Below, in pieces: positions 44,189-55,492 of a stretch of 64,000 bases of DNA. Origin of the DNA: Paraphoma chrysanthemicola (lineage: Eukaryota > Ascomycota > Dothideomycetes > Pleosporales > Phaeosphaeriaceae); NCBI GenBank assembly GCA_020744225.1, contig JAGMWG010000008.1:1550001-1614000 (forward strand), given 5' to 3'. The notes under the pieces are model-generated. The model was given only the letters and a program-made list of their open reading frames with translations, made no database searches and had not been told where the DNA came from. A program made the position numbers and the translations under genes. Every line of letters begins with the position of its first letter. Positions within the stretch are counted from its first letter, which is position 1.

Positions 44189-45463
44189 TCACGAATCCCC
44201 GCTGACATCTTCAACATCATCCAAACCACCTACTGCCCAGGAGATATTAGGAGGCGGAAAAGGCAAAGCGCCGGGAGCACAATGCGTCAGCCCTGCATTG
44301 CTAAGGAGGTCAAATCCGGGAAAGTTGGCTCTGTGTTTTACACATGATTCGCATGGGCACCCTGGGTAAAAAGGACTGGTTTCGAGAGCGTGTTTCCAGC
44401 TTTTTGTCGGCCCGGGGATTTGCTCAGGATTAGAGGTGCGAGCGGCATCGATGTTTGCGCGCCATGCCGTCCGGCGAGAAGACGTATCGTTGACGCTGTA
44501 CACGTAATCTGGCTCCTGGTGATTTGTTAAATTAAGCAGATGTACTTTGAAAGCAGAGCGGGGTTTTATGGCAGTGCATACATCGTTTGGTGCCGACTCT
44601 TCCAGGTCCAATTCCCAGCTCACATCTCCCCCATATCCGCCATTAAAATCCTCATATCGTACAGCGATATCAGCGCCATGGCTTTTGGCATGGAGATATA
44701 CAGGCTTCACCACCTCCAACAGATTATACTTGTTTCGTTCAACTTCGAGCACAGACATTATACTAGAAGAATTGTCGTGAAATATGCAGATTTCGACCTT
44801 AATCTTATGCTTCTCGTACGGGAGATCACGAAGGGCGCTGATACGGGAGCTGTACTGATCGAACATGTGTTTCTCGCCCCGACGATTTCGCTCCTCAGGG
44901 GACTCGAAGTACGGCAGCCCATGTGGTAGGCTACCAATGTGATATGCGTGATGTTCGCATCGCAGATAGACTCGCAGATGACGCACAAAGTCGGAAACTT
45001 TCTTGCGCGTAGGAAGTGGCATATGCGAGCAAAGGACTAGTCCTATACGCTCGGCGCCCGGGGTTCCACGGAAGTAGAGCGGCTTCTTCTTGATGTAGTA
45101 GCATTTGATCTCGCGGCTAATCTGGCGTCCCATGATCGATGCGCTGAATATGTAGTTGTTATTGAAAGGACTGTGTCTACCCCACCTCCTTCGCGGCCTG
45201 CTAGGAGGACTTGGAGGTGGGGGAGGAGGAATGAAGAGCGGAGTCACAGGAACGACTCCCTCGATTTCTGGAATCATCCTTGGTTCGCTAGTGTCGATTA
45301 GGAAGTCATAGACCATTTCGCGAAGTTCTGGAGCAAGGACTGTCTCGAGTGTATGCAAAAGTGGCTTGAGCAGACGGGCTGAGCACAGCTCAACGTCCTC
45401 AGTTACATCCCTATTTAAACCCCAGTCAGATTCACTGAAACACCAGAGATCTTCAGAACTCAC
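44189..45463 (-). CDS. Fungal F-box-like protein, unknown function
   Basis: Single exon, 424 residues. Near residue 44 stands LAPELREMVYDFLIDT, the LPxELRxxIYxxL pattern found at the start of many fungal F-box-like and DUF3633-type proteins. There is a Pro run (PPPPPPSPPSRPRRRW) at about 78-93, and a C-terminal Cys motif YPGCPCESCVKH. The middle has mixed alpha/beta composition (VRHLRVYLRCEHHAYH). It sits between two BTB genes, which is suggestive of Cullin-linked functions, but this is only context. The gene runs opposite to them. No known domain beyond the N-terminal pattern. Confidence 0.65.
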   Translation of the reverse strand: MSSEDLWCFSESDWGLNRDVTEDVELCSARLLKPLLHTLETVLAPELREMVYDFLIDTSEPRMIPEIEGVVPVTPLFIPPPPPPSPPSRPRRRWGRHSPFNNNYIFSASIMGRQISREIKCYYIKKKPLYFRGTPGAERIGLVLCSHMPLPTRKKVSDFVRHLRVYLRCEHHAYHIGSLPHGLPYFESPEERNRRGEKHMFDQYSSRISALRDLPYEKHKIKVEICIFHDNSSSIMSVLEVERNKYNLLEVVKPVYLHAKSHGADIAVRYEDFNGGYGGDVSWELDLEESAPNDVCTAIKPRSAFKVHLLNLTNHQEPDYVYSVNDTSSRRTAWRANIDAARTSNPEQIPGPTKSWKHALETSPFYPGCPCESCVKHRANFPGFDLLSNAGLTHCAPGALPFPPPNISWAVGGLDDVEDVSGDS

Positions 45464-46638
45464 CGTTCTAGCCTATTCAACTCTCGTCGATGGCTCGAAA
45501 ACTGGGACTCGATGATCTCCCTTCGCCGCGCCGCAACCCGGAGGGCTTCTGTGTCATCGTTTACGCTAGGATACTTAGTCGGGTGAGTAGTGATTGTAGA
45601 ATCTCACCCACGCTTTTCTTGCCAACTCAAGCTTCTTAGTCTCCCTGGATCTTGTTAACAATACTCGCGCACATGAAAAATGAAGCTTACTCTGCAGTTC
45701 GTGTCCTCAGCCTTGCGATCTCAGCGCTATCAGACAACACGACGGTCTTGCTTTTGCGAACTTCAGATTCTTCCATATCAAAAATTGCGCACGGATAGTA
45801 GAACTAGTATTGGACAGGCAAGTCGATCCACGAGTATGCTTGTAAAGACCAGCGCGGTGGAGGAAGGATCATGAAGGTTGGCGGTTGCCTGTCCAGCTGC
45901 AGGTGGCGCTAGCGCCAGTACCACATCAGAGTGGGGTCATTTCACAAGGCTGAGTGCCAGCCAGTCTTGGCTACTGGCCAAGTTGAACGGCATTCGAGGT
46001 CCATGATGTCTACACTCAGGTTCAATCTGGTTAAGACAACGCGCAGCATGAGAAAGAATATGCACCACGAGAATACTCTCACAACATGGGCATCTCACTC
46101 AGAGACCGTCAAACTAGAACGAAACAAAACACACCTATGGCTACAGAAGGGAAAGGCTTGGCTGTATGCAGCATCCATGGATGATATCTGGTGGGCAAAT
46201 CAAATGTAGAGGCGCATCTGCTAGCAGTGATTGTTAGTCTTTCCTCAACCCAGGACGGACGAGACCGTCAAAGTTTGAACGCGCGGATCAATGTTGATAT
46301 AGGAGTCGGAGTAACAACAAGGTTTCCAAACTTTCGAAGAAGAGAGAATATTGGAGCAATCGTGCTTCACCGAGACTTGCTCTTGGCCCAGTGCGGGCCA
46401 ACGTGAGCAGCTGAGTAGATTGATAACAGGTGAAAGAGAAATTCGATTGAGACTGGGTGATCTCAACTGCTTCTCTTGGATATCTTCTCTTACTTGCATA
46501 GAAACATCCAGGACTTACTCAACAGCGTCCTTGGTCCTTCATTCAAGCTTCCAAGTTTTCCAGCAACCTTAGTCGATAACACCAGCAAAACCTTACCAAC
46601 GGCATCAATACTACCACACTTATCAGCCACGACGAAAG
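45464..46638. other. Divergent spacer
   Basis: About 1.2 kb between the F-box-like (minus) and BTB (plus) starts. Short frames on both strands; none shows a domain. Confidence 0.5.
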
Positions 46639-47885
46639 ATGCCTCCTAAGGTAGTGATCAAGAACGAAGTGCCAAACACAGTTGGCAGCAAGCACAATAT
46701 CACACCAAGTCTAGCCGGCAATAATGGCTCCTCTGCGAGCGCGGCATCTCTGTTTGGAAGCAACACACCAAGCAATGCTGCGAAGCCATTGGCGAGCCTG
46801 AAGCGCAAAGCTAATGATCCAAATCTCCCTGTTGTGTGCATCGATGCCATGCATGACCTCACTCTCATCGTTGGCACGCCAGACAGCCCCGGAGGTCAGA
46901 AAGCCTTCCAAGTCAACAAGGGCTCTGTCCGGCACGCAAGCAGTGTCTGGAGCGCGATGCTCAGTGGTGACTGGGCGGAGAGTGGCATGTCCGAGGTATC
47001 CTTTCCAGACGACTCGTGCTATGCCTTTCAGATTGTTCTAGAGATTGCGCACCTCCAATTCGCGAAACTGCCTGAAAGTCTTACGCAGAAGCAGCTCATC
47101 GACATTGCGAAGCTGGCTGACAAGTACGATCTTGGACAAGTCTTGCCGGCGGTGGTGGAGTTCAAGAAGTGGTTGCACCCTTTCAAAGACCCCGCTGGAT
47201 ATTGGCCTACGGACACGGATTTCCAGGACTTCGCAATTATTACATCGGCATTCAAACTCCCCGCAGAGTTCGACTATATCGTCAACTACCTCGCTCTACA
47301 CGTGAACGTTGATGAGCTCGGCAAGTACTACTACCAAGACAGCAAGCAGAAAAAGGTCACGCTTGGTTCGTGCCTGCCCTCGCGCGTGTTCGGTAAGAAC
47401 GATGTCATTTCAGGACGATGATTAATTCCAAGCATTGATGATTCTGACAAAACCTTGTAGTCGAAATTGATCGCATCCGCTCGGAAGTCCTGTCCGCTTG
47501 GAACGCAACCTGCACGGTAGGCTTGAACGAGGTCATCAAAGCAACAAACTCTCTATGCAGGAGAAAGGTGTGCTCGAGCACCAAGATCGGAGTACTTGTT
47601 CGAGGCCTTCAGTCTGCAGGATTCTTTCCCAGTCCAACAAGCACAAAGGATATGCACAGGAGCGTGCTTGACTACTGGAGAGGCCTGAAGGCGATTGGCT
47701 CAAGCTCCGACGAATACGATCCATGCTACGCCTATGGCGCGTATAGGCAGTGTGCTCATACCGCTCAGTGCACTTTTAATAAATGCTTCGGCGACTTTAG
47801 CGTAAAGACGGCCGCTCGGCTGACTCTTGAGCGTCACACGCACAAAGTGATCTGGCAGCATTGGACGAGAGTATGTGCCCCATAG
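46639..47885 (+). CDS. BTB/POZ-domain protein B
   Basis: Two exons, 46639-47392 and 47461-47885 (intron 68 bases), giving 392 residues. An N-terminal Ser/Asn-rich segment of about 70 residues precedes the BTB-type region: MHDLTLIVGTPDSPGGQKAFQV, SVWSAMLSGDW, EVSFPDDSCYAFQIVLEIAH and LIDIAKLADKYDL. This parallels protein A, and both genes have a phase-1 intron right after an LPS-containing segment (CLPSRVF), which indicates shared ancestry. The C-terminal part is Cys-rich (YDPCYAYGAYRQCAHTAQC). Function is unknown. Confidence 0.8.
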
Positions 47886-48301
47886 ACTCTTGCTCGCGAT
47901 TTCTAGCTAACATCTTGGAGGATCAGATTGTCTGAGCCCGACATCACAAGCTGAGTCTCTGCGTCAATCGTTTCCAGAATAGCAGACTCTCGTTGCGAAG
48001 GCTCTATCGATCTACATTTCACCGTTGCCGGGGCTTTCCTGATCTCGAGGACGACTTCGCGTATTCAGCGGACCCAGATTTATACCGCCGGTACTCGCAG
48101 TGGTACGGGATAATCCAGATCGCTTTCTCTTTTGCAGCGTCGGACATGATCGCTACTTTTACTCTGGCTTGAGACGTTCGATCTCAGCGTCTGCGCTCAT
48201 GGGCGAGACACATATAATATGGATATATGCGCTGGCGGAACAGCCCTGAAGGTACACACGTAGCTCTTTTGCGAGATATTCCGTGTAGTCTTCGGCATTC
48301 T
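47886..48301. other. Convergent 3' region
   Basis: 3' untranslated sequence of BTB B and of the HIT zinc-finger gene. No coding signal. Confidence 0.5.
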
Positions 48302-48934
48302 TCAATCCTGCTCCTTATTCTCTCCACACCCAAACATCTCTTCCACCAATTGCACGAACGCTGCCATTCCATCCTTTTCTTTATCCCCGCTCTTCCCATC
48401 CCTCAGTCCCTTCAGCATGCGCATTCCATCCGCATCGCCCTTTTTCTGCGTCCATCGTCCCTCCTTCTCATCAAAGCCACCTCTTCCTCTCCCCCTTCCT
48501 CGTGACCCGCGACCTCTGAAACCTCCTCTGTTGAACCTTGGTCGCCGTGTCTCGTCTTCGGGGTCCGGCTCGATGGTCGTGGCATACACACGCTGTAAGG
48601 TAGGAAGTAAGGTAGGGTATGTTTTCAGAAGATCTTGAAATTTTGGACTCGTTGCGAGGGTGGAGAAGTCGATTCTCTTTTTGAGGTAGCGTGGGATAGG
48701 CGCTGGTGGAGGTGGTTGAGGAAGTACGACGATTTCGTTCGTGGATAGAGGCGCGGTTGTCGGTTCGTTATGGGTGGCTTTATGTGTCTTGAAGCATGAT
48801 AGAGAGCAACTTGTGCCATTAGCGCATGCATCTACATCCGCAAATAGTGCTGTTACTTACTATGGCAATGCGCAAGTCGGGCATTTGTACTTCTTCGGCT
48901 CGGTATTGCATACACCGCAGAGAATTTCGGCCAT
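48302..48934 (-). CDS. HIT-type zinc-finger protein
   Basis: Two exons, 48861-48934 and 48302-48809, joined across a 51-base intron that splits the zinc finger; product 193 residues. The N-terminus is a zf-HIT: CGVCNTEPKKYKCPTC, then YCSLSCFKTHK, with two C-x2-C pairs, then C-x3-C and His. Next is a Pro run (PQPPPPAP), a helical part (RYLKKRIDFSTLATSPKFQDLL), an Arg/Gly-rich box (RGGFRGRGSRGRGRGRGG), and an acidic end (FVQLVEEMFG). The layout resembles ZNHIT3/Hit1-type box C/D snoRNP assembly factors. The RGG box suggests RNA contact. The precise ortholog is not settled. Confidence 0.85.
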
Positions 48935-49156
48935 TGTGAGACCGGAAGATGCGCGTTTCTACACGTCTTTGCAATCGAGTTGTAAAATTCTAGCGGATAA
49001 ATACTTCGGTAGGTGAACTGGCTTGTTGAAGATGACGTTCAGTCGATCTGCACAAAAGACCCAAGCTTCTCAGGGTCCTTCCCAAAACGGCAAATTCCCG
49101 CGGCGAACTTCTCATGAACTCATCACTCCACCAACCTCTTCTTCCCGGATGCAATC
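48935..49156. promoter_or_regulatory. Shared divergent promoter, HIT / COX11
   Basis: 222 bases separate the two start codons, which point away from each other, so the two promoters must overlap. A GACTTCTC-type pyrimidine tract precedes COX11 (CATCACTCCACCAACC). No clear TATA box. Confidence 0.55.
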
Positions 49157-50052
49157 ATGTCTGTCGCGTCGCCATTCCGGCACCAATCGCTCCGTCTAGC
49201 GAACTCGTGGACATGCTCGTCATGTACCCGATCGCTTGCACGTATACCGCGCGCCCGCAATCCCGCTTTCACGCCTGCACGACGATGGCTTAATACCACG
49301 AAAGAAGTACGGCAAAGCCATGTGCCGAGGATGGACCAGATGCATGCGCGATATAAGGAGAAGAACAGGACTGTCATGTACGCTTACTCAATTTCATGGC
49401 GACAATATGCCATGGCTGATAGCTTGAAAGGAACTACGTCTTCAGCGTAATAGTCGGCTTCGTCGCAATTACCTATGGCTCCGTGCCCATGTACAAAATG
49501 GTACATTCCACACCCCTCCCCACCTCCAAAGTTCCTTCCTACTAACGCATCTCCAAGATCTGCCAACAAACCGGCTGGGGCGGGCAACCCATCAAATCCG
49601 CTGCCCACGGCGATGACACTCGTGACCCCTCCGAGCGCCTGCGCCCCGTCGAAAACCATCCTCGCTTACGCATTACCTTCAACGGGTCCGTCTCCGACGT
49701 CCTGCCTTGGAAATTTGTCCCCCAGCAGCGCGAAGTCCGCGTGTTACCGGGTGAAACCGCACTCGCATTCTACACGGCAACGAACAAGTCGGCCGAAGAC
49801 ATCATCGGGGTAGCTACATACAGCGTAACACCGGGGCAAGTAGCGCCGTATTTCAGTAAGATTCAGTGTTTTTGCTTCGAGGAGCAGAGACTGAATGCGG
49901 GGGAGACGGTGGATATGCCCGTCTTCTTTTATATTGATCCAGAGTTTGTGACGGATCCGAATATGAAGGGAATTGAGACAGTCACGTTGAGTTATACTTT
50001 TTTCAAGGCAAAGTATGATAAAGATGGCCATTTGACACCTGTGGCGGGGTAG
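49157..50052 (+). CDS. COX11: Cytochrome c oxidase assembly protein COX11
   Basis: Three exons, 49157-49377, 49431-49500 and 49558-50052, giving 261 residues. Residues 1-45 are an Arg/Ser-rich mitochondrial presequence. HARYKEKNRTVMNYVFSVIV and GFVAITYGSVPMYKM give the single inner-membrane helix; the intermembrane domain then has ICQQTGWGG and RLRITFNG, and KIQCFCFEEQ carries the CFCF copper ligands. The end, LSYTFFKAKY, fits the family. Cox11 delivers copper to the CuB site of Cox1. Both introns (53 and 57 bases) sit at the end of the presequence and helix. Confidence 0.95.
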
Positions 50053-50365
50053 GAGTGGTTGGTTGGAGAGGTGTGTATAACTAGCTGTACATATATCACT
50101 GAGATATTTGCAGACCTCTACATGAATACTCTGTATCAACAACATACCTTATTTGGCAATTGAGACGGAAGTGTTGAATGCAGCACTATAAGGTTAGTCC
50201 CCGAGGAACTTACCGCATGCAGGGCTGGCCGTTAAAGGCTGAAGCTGCTGCACCAATGGAATGTCCACAAATCATGCATGCATTGGCCTCGACTAATGGT
50301 AGGAACATTTCATTTCATATCTTCATCTATCGCTATCGTGGAAGTCACACTTTTGATCGAACACT
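50053..50365. other. Convergent 3' region
   Basis: 3' untranslated sequence of COX11 (plus) and the NmrA-like gene (minus); no coding signal. Confidence 0.5.
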
Positions 50366-51342
50366 TTACTCATCCACAAGCTTTCCCTCCAAGCCCTTCT
50401 TCACCGACGTCTCAAGGTCGAACTCCTTGAGTCCCAACTTCTCATTCCACAAGCCCGCGGGGCTCAAATCGCCCAGCTGCTCATCGGCACCATATGTCAA
50501 GCCGACAATCAAATTGCCGATACCGGAGAAGTCCTGCTTCGCGAGCTTGGCACGGCCTTCTTCGATCGTGCCCTTGGCGGTTGCATGGTTGACAGTCCAC
50601 TTGGCGCCCGTGACCTTCTCGGCCACTTCGAGGATCTGCTTCTGGGTGGTCTGGAAGCCCGAGACGTAGACGTACTGGTTCTTGGTTGCGTCTGCGTGCT
50701 CGAGCGTCTTGACGACTGCAGAGCCAATGGTGGCGAGGTTAGTAGTTGAGAAGGTTGCGGCGCCGTTGTCGAATAGTGTAGCTGTCTTGTCTGCGCCGTT
50801 GAAGCCGAGGAATCCAACCTTGAGGCCCCAGTCGAAGAAGGGGCCGGTGATGACGCTGCTCCAGCTGATCTCCTTCTCCTTGGACTTGAGGTAGTTGACG
50901 GTGCCGACCTTGGCTTCGAAGACAGGGACGATAGCACGGGTGCGCGCGTCAGGTGTGTTGGAGCCGAATTCGGAGGGGATGAAGCGCTTGACGCCGGCGG
51001 CGATGGCGGCGTCAATGAGCTTGTTTTGGTCGCCGAGTACGTGGCCGGCTACAAGGGATACGACTGCATCTTGGCCTTCGAATGCTTTCTTGAGGCTATC
51101 GACGGAGTCGTAGTCGGCGCGGACTACCTTGACACCGCTTGGGAATGTGGATGATGAACCTTCGCGGGAAAGAACGGTTGTGTTGAAAGAAGAGTTCAGG
51201 AAGGCTTTGAGGATAGAAGGACCGAGGTTTCCGCCGGCCTGAGAAGGATTAGTGTTCCTGTGACAGACTGGCTGGATTGTACTGTTTTGCGTATCGGGAA
51301 GTTACTTACACCAATGATGATGACATTCTTGAAGCTAGACAT
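50366..51342 (-). CDS. NmrA-like / isoflavone-reductase-like oxidoreductase
   Basis: Two exons, 51310-51342 and 50366-51238; the 71-base intron splits the nucleotide-binding loop; product 301 residues. The start MSSFKNVIIIGAGGNLGPSIL is a Rossmann GxxGxxG, and DYDSVDSLKKAFEGQDAVVS, AAGVKRFIPSEFGSNT and TGPFFDWGL are the usual family phrases. Such enzymes bind NAD(P) and are either reductases of phenylpropanoid-like compounds or redox sensors. GVKRFIPSEFG is the NmrA/PCBER catalytic-loop phrase. The Lys typical of PCBER (about residue 130 of the plant enzymes) is not placed with certainty. Substrate unknown. Confidence 0.9.
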
Positions 51343-52150
51343 CGTGTGATGTGTCGAGTGTGTTTATTGAAGGGCTGATGGTGTGTGTATGTGTGTGAAG
51401 CTGGAGGAGATGTGCTGTTGTCTGCTACTCTACCACCTGAGGAAGCAGCTGTATATATACCCCACACACGCGATATGGTGCCATCGTCCCTGCCCCACAT
51501 TAGTTCCGCGATGCTGCCAAAGCAGTCTCACAGGAGTTGCACTCTTAGAAATGTACGGCTGGGCACTTCGGCAGTGGTTTGTCACAAAGTCGGACTGGCG
51601 CTGGGGCTACAGCTTGATTCTGGTCTGTGAACGGCCCGAATAGTGTTACAAAGCCAGTCTGCGGTGGCACAGCAGCAATTTGATTATCATGGCTGAATAT
51701 TGCGCCACAATGGCGTCGGGGGCATCCTACCGCTTGGAAATGTGGTAGAGTTGCTACGACGTTCAGGGTTTCAGGTGGGGGTCGGCTTACTTAAGACCGC
51801 GGAAAACACCCGTGACGCTTGGACGAAGGTTTCCTATCTTGGCTGCCGTGATTCTCAGCCTCACCTCCGTGATTACTACACAGCATGCGCACCAACAACT
51901 GCGGTCAGCTCCTGTCTCGGAGACCGACCGCGGCGCTTATTTTAGATATCGTCGCCATACTGCTGGTACATATACTTGGGAAAGGCGTGCTTTACCGCCA
52001 CAAATGCACACTTCAGCCGCAGGGCGGTTTGTCAACAGTTTGTTGGCGAATAGAATGGGTATCATAAGTATCACTAACACTATCAACAGAATCGAGCTGA
52101 CGTTAGAGACTCCTGCTCGACATTTGTGGTGAGTGTGAAGAGCAAATCGG
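51343..52150. other. Intergenic stretch
   Basis: Upstream region of the NmrA-like gene and 3' region of the gene at 52151-54178. Frames are below 110 codons, overlapping, without domain. A TATATATA stands at 51452-51459, about 110 bases upstream of the NmrA-like start. Confidence 0.5.
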
Positions 52151-54178
52151 TCAATCTTCGTCCTCGAGACTCAGCCGCTTCTCGATTATACCCCATCTCT
52201 CAAGCTGAATGAGCAACTCCAATGGATCTTCGCCATTCCATGCACTTATCTCCCATTCTGTTCGGTCCCTTACAAGTCCTCTGTCATACACACCGGGTAT
52301 CTTTTCGATCGTCCAGACCACACGTCGCTGAGAGGCATTCAATTCTCGGATGTACTCGCTTACTTTCATCAAAGCATCCTCTGTACTTCTGCGCCGTATC
52401 TTGTTCAGCGAAGAGAGAAAGTACGAGAATGGACACTTCGTACTGAACTGCGCTTTTGAGTGGATTTCAGCGATGTTGGAGATTACGGCTTGGTAGCCTG
52501 CCTTGCTTAGGCCCAACTCTTCCATCTCCGGCGTGTGAGGTGGGTATAGGGCATGTCGAAACCCAAAGCGCAGTAATCGCAGTCGCGAGCCATTCTCAAT
52601 GGTCTTGCGACACTCGAGCTTACGGTTGTGCTCGTATTTTGCTCTGTTCACGATACTGGGAAACTGTTCTTTCCACGCTTTCGATCCATGCGTCACGACA
52701 TCCCACATCAAGGCTCCTCGCGAGGATCCATCCGTGTAGTCGAGCCTTGTATTGATAAATGGGTCGTCTTCCTGCTCAATCATGTACTTTGCGTAAGTAC
52801 TCGACCGCGTGCGAGCATTTATGTTGGCTCTCATCCAGGCTCGGAAGTATGGGTCGACTCCATAGCGGTCTGCATTTTCGCTCATCGCTTGGCGTTTTCG
52901 TGATGGAATGGCGTTTGGCCATAATGGCCAGGGACGTGAGCGGTCCCGATATTGAGATGTTTGGTGGTGGTACTTCGAAGTTTGTGTCCGCACTGTCGTT
53001 TCAGATTGGCTTCGTTCTTCGAGCCTGGGACGAGTTCGCGAAACACTTCTTTGTTCTGACGCAAAGGTAAATGGATCAATAAAGGAAAGGCGCTGCCCTG
53101 ATCGTGGCGCATCTGGCGTCACTGCTCCTGGGCGGTTGTGTACTGAGAAGGGTGTATGCAAGATCTGTATATGTGCTTCGGAAATGCGGTGTGGGGCGAA
53201 CAATGAGAACGAGCTAACGCAGATCATGACTGGAAGCCCTCTGTCTCGCAGATGGCTTGTTATATCGTCGAGTAGGTGATTAAGCGCGTTAGCCTGCCGC
53301 TTCGCTTTTCCAAGCTGCTCGGTTGTGTCAAGGAACGAGATGCCCTTATAGACTTGTCGCGAAGCTACGCTTTCTTGGGATCCAAGCATATATCGCGTGC
53401 TATCGAGCGTAGATGGGCGAACTTCTTGCGAAGACTTCGGTCTCACCTCAACGGCGTAATCCTCCAGGAATTTCTTCAGCAAGGAGAGCAAGCGACAATA
53501 ATCGGTGTAAGTCAATCCGTGGTCCGCAAGCGCCGTGGTGTACTCAACGGGCTGACATAGTCGAAAGGTCGAAACAAAGTGCGCAAGAGGGTGAGCACAC
53601 TGCGGGCGGTCGCAGACTCCTGGACAAACAACACCTATTGAATCCACAAAACGCTTTTCTGGTTGCTCGAGAGGCGTGCGAAAGTCCGAAGGCTCAATAC
53701 CTGGTCGTTCATTGAGCAGATTGGAGGTTGACGCTGTCTTGATCGAAGATCTGAGGCGGCTCAGCACAGAGAGTCGTCTGCGAGGGTTAATGAAGTCCGT
53801 ATAGTTGTCAACGGTGTAAATGCTTGGTGAAGTAGCAGTTGAAGATGGAGTGGGCCTAGGTGAGGACGATCGTGATTGCGAAGGTGATTCGTCGGCAGTG
53901 CTGTATGATTGACGAATCTCAGGAAGGCGAAGATGTACTGGGCGGGAACACGTTCGTAAGATGGTATCGTCTACTACATCCCGAGATTCGTCACTTGATG
54001 ATGCATCTGCACCGGCTTCATCGGTGACGCTGTCGCGCGTCGTTGGAGTTGGATCCGAAACACTCTGGCTGATTCTTGGTCGAATCGCGTCACCATGCGC
54101 AATTGTCATTACCACCTCAGTCTCTCCTCCTAAATTCTCTATGGCCGTGAAGTATTCCTTCGCCAGTTGCCCCGTCAT
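52151..54178 (-). CDS. Unrecognised protein of 675 residues
   Basis: Single uninterrupted frame; I recognise no domain. The first 160 residues are disordered and rich in Ser, Asp, Pro and Arg. At 185-200 there is a possible metal-binding cluster CPGVCDRPQCAHPLAH (Cys185, 189, 194; His196, 200). A block at about 205-240 (YTTALADHGLTYTDYCRLLSLLKKFLE) and another at 440-675 (YGVDPYFRAWMRANINARTR, KCPFSYFLSSLNKIRRRS, EWEISAWNGEDPLELLIQLERWGI) are compact and look folded. No signal peptide or membrane helix. The length and codon use make it a real gene. Probably restricted to related fungi, but that is not testable here. Confidence 0.75.
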   Translation of the reverse strand: MTGQLAKEYFTAIENLGGETEVVMTIAHGDAIRPRISQSVSDPTPTTRDSVTDEAGADASSSDESRDVVDDTILRTCSRPVHLRLPEIRQSYSTADESPSQSRSSSPRPTPSSTATSPSIYTVDNYTDFINPRRRLSVLSRLRSSIKTASTSNLLNERPGIEPSDFRTPLEQPEKRFVDSIGVVCPGVCDRPQCAHPLAHFVSTFRLCQPVEYTTALADHGLTYTDYCRLLSLLKKFLEDYAVEVRPKSSQEVRPSTLDSTRYMLGSQESVASRQVYKGISFLDTTEQLGKAKRQANALNHLLDDITSHLRDRGLPVMICVSSFSLFAPHRISEAHIQILHTPFSVHNRPGAVTPDAPRSGQRLSFIDPFTFASEQRSVSRTRPRLEERSQSETTVRTQTSKYHHQTSQYRDRSRPWPLWPNAIPSRKRQAMSENADRYGVDPYFRAWMRANINARTRSSTYAKYMIEQEDDPFINTRLDYTDGSSRGALMWDVVTHGSKAWKEQFPSIVNRAKYEHNRKLECRKTIENGSRLRLLRFGFRHALYPPHTPEMEELGLSKAGYQAVISNIAEIHSKAQFSTKCPFSYFLSSLNKIRRRSTEDALMKVSEYIRELNASQRRVVWTIEKIPGVYDRGLVRDRTEWEISAWNGEDPLELLIQLERWGIIEKRLSLEDED

Positions 54179-55492
54179 GGTGAAGAAGGAGCTCGCATTT
54201 GCTGGTTTCGAGCCAGGGTAGGAACCAGAATTCGATATGTACTGACTCGAAACCTAGTTCATGTAAGTGGCACGGTGCATCGATCGAAGGCAATACTGCC
54301 CAACTGATCTCATCTTAAGCCGCAACCTTTAGCTCTCACAAGAAGTCTAGAGTTCCCCACGTTGATCCTCTGTGCTGAACCTAGCTGCAACGGTGCCCAG
54401 ATTCTGGAAAAGTCTCGGCCCTACGACCTGGATGGCGCCCATTGTCCCGGCAGGAGCCTGTACCATACGCTGTAAACAGGCACGGCTCTTGCACGTGACC
54501 GCGTGCCGCATTGTCCTAACAAAGGGTCGAGCAAGGGATAAGTATTCGCCTCTGTAAGGAATCGCCCTTCCAGGAAAAGTGGCGTCGCACACACCCAACC
54601 CTCTGCTCGCCAACGCCAAGGCGAGGACAATAATGAAATGTCGTCGAAACCGTACGTATGCTTTCCAGCACAACGGTTGTGTCGGCGAAGGCCATCGTCT
54701 CCCCACCATTCAACTTCTCACGGGCCCCGAGGATGCCTGTGACAAAGCAAAAAGTCCCGTCGATTACCGCAACATGTTCTTCGCCCTTCCGATCGCAGAA
54801 AATAAGGTAATTACTGGCGTGGGATTTGAGTTCGCGCACCGCACCACCAAGCACAGGTATGACCGCGTGGCGGCAGGTGCCTTCAAAGACAGCGGTCGAC
54901 AACTTGTTGCCACGTGAGCTTGGCCCCACTACAAAGGGCCCTTCCGCAATGCCAGGCATGCGGAGAGATGGCCACGGGAGGATGCACCGGATGGCGGTGT
55001 AGCGAGGGTGTGGGTAGGTTGTCCAATCACGAGATCGTGCGATCAAAGTTTATCGAACGCACGCCCAACCACACCACAATGTGAGCACTGCTTTGAGATC
55101 TGTGCTCTTGGGACTCAACGCTTTGGTAGGAGACTAATGGCATCCCTTAAAGTTGCGTGTGTTGATCTACAAGACTAAGGTACTTTCATCTAACATTGCC
55201 CAGTTCCTTAGGTATGTGACCTGCGCTTTTGAGGCAGCATATCAGGCTGTAACACTTCGCTGCTTCGATGGATATTTTGAGTTTTGCACTGCTCCTGCGC
55301 TACTTTAGAACCACATTCGAAATCTTCAGAGCAGAATGATGCGCACCGAGTTAGCAAGAGAACATCCGGGTATAACTTACTAACTTTATATGTTGAACTA
55401 TTGCGCCAATCGCTTGGAAAAGTAAGATATACGAAATCTCGACAAGCTACCCCGAGGAATCACAAACTTACCTCTACTCCCCTGGTTGATTA
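54179..55492. other. Intergenic stretch with ambiguous frames
   Basis: About 1.3 kb. Two minus-strand frames (54347-54709 and 54516-55046, the second with 176 codons) overlap a plus-strand frame (54579-54917). Their codon use does not choose between them, and none shows a domain. If one is real, it would be a short secreted or orphan protein; I could not decide and list none. Confidence 0.35.

Noticed and set aside
54347..55046. Overlapping frames on both strands (176 and 120 codons minus, 112 codons plus)
   Set aside because: No domain, no splice partner, and codon use fails to choose among them. A short secreted orphan is possible but not supported.
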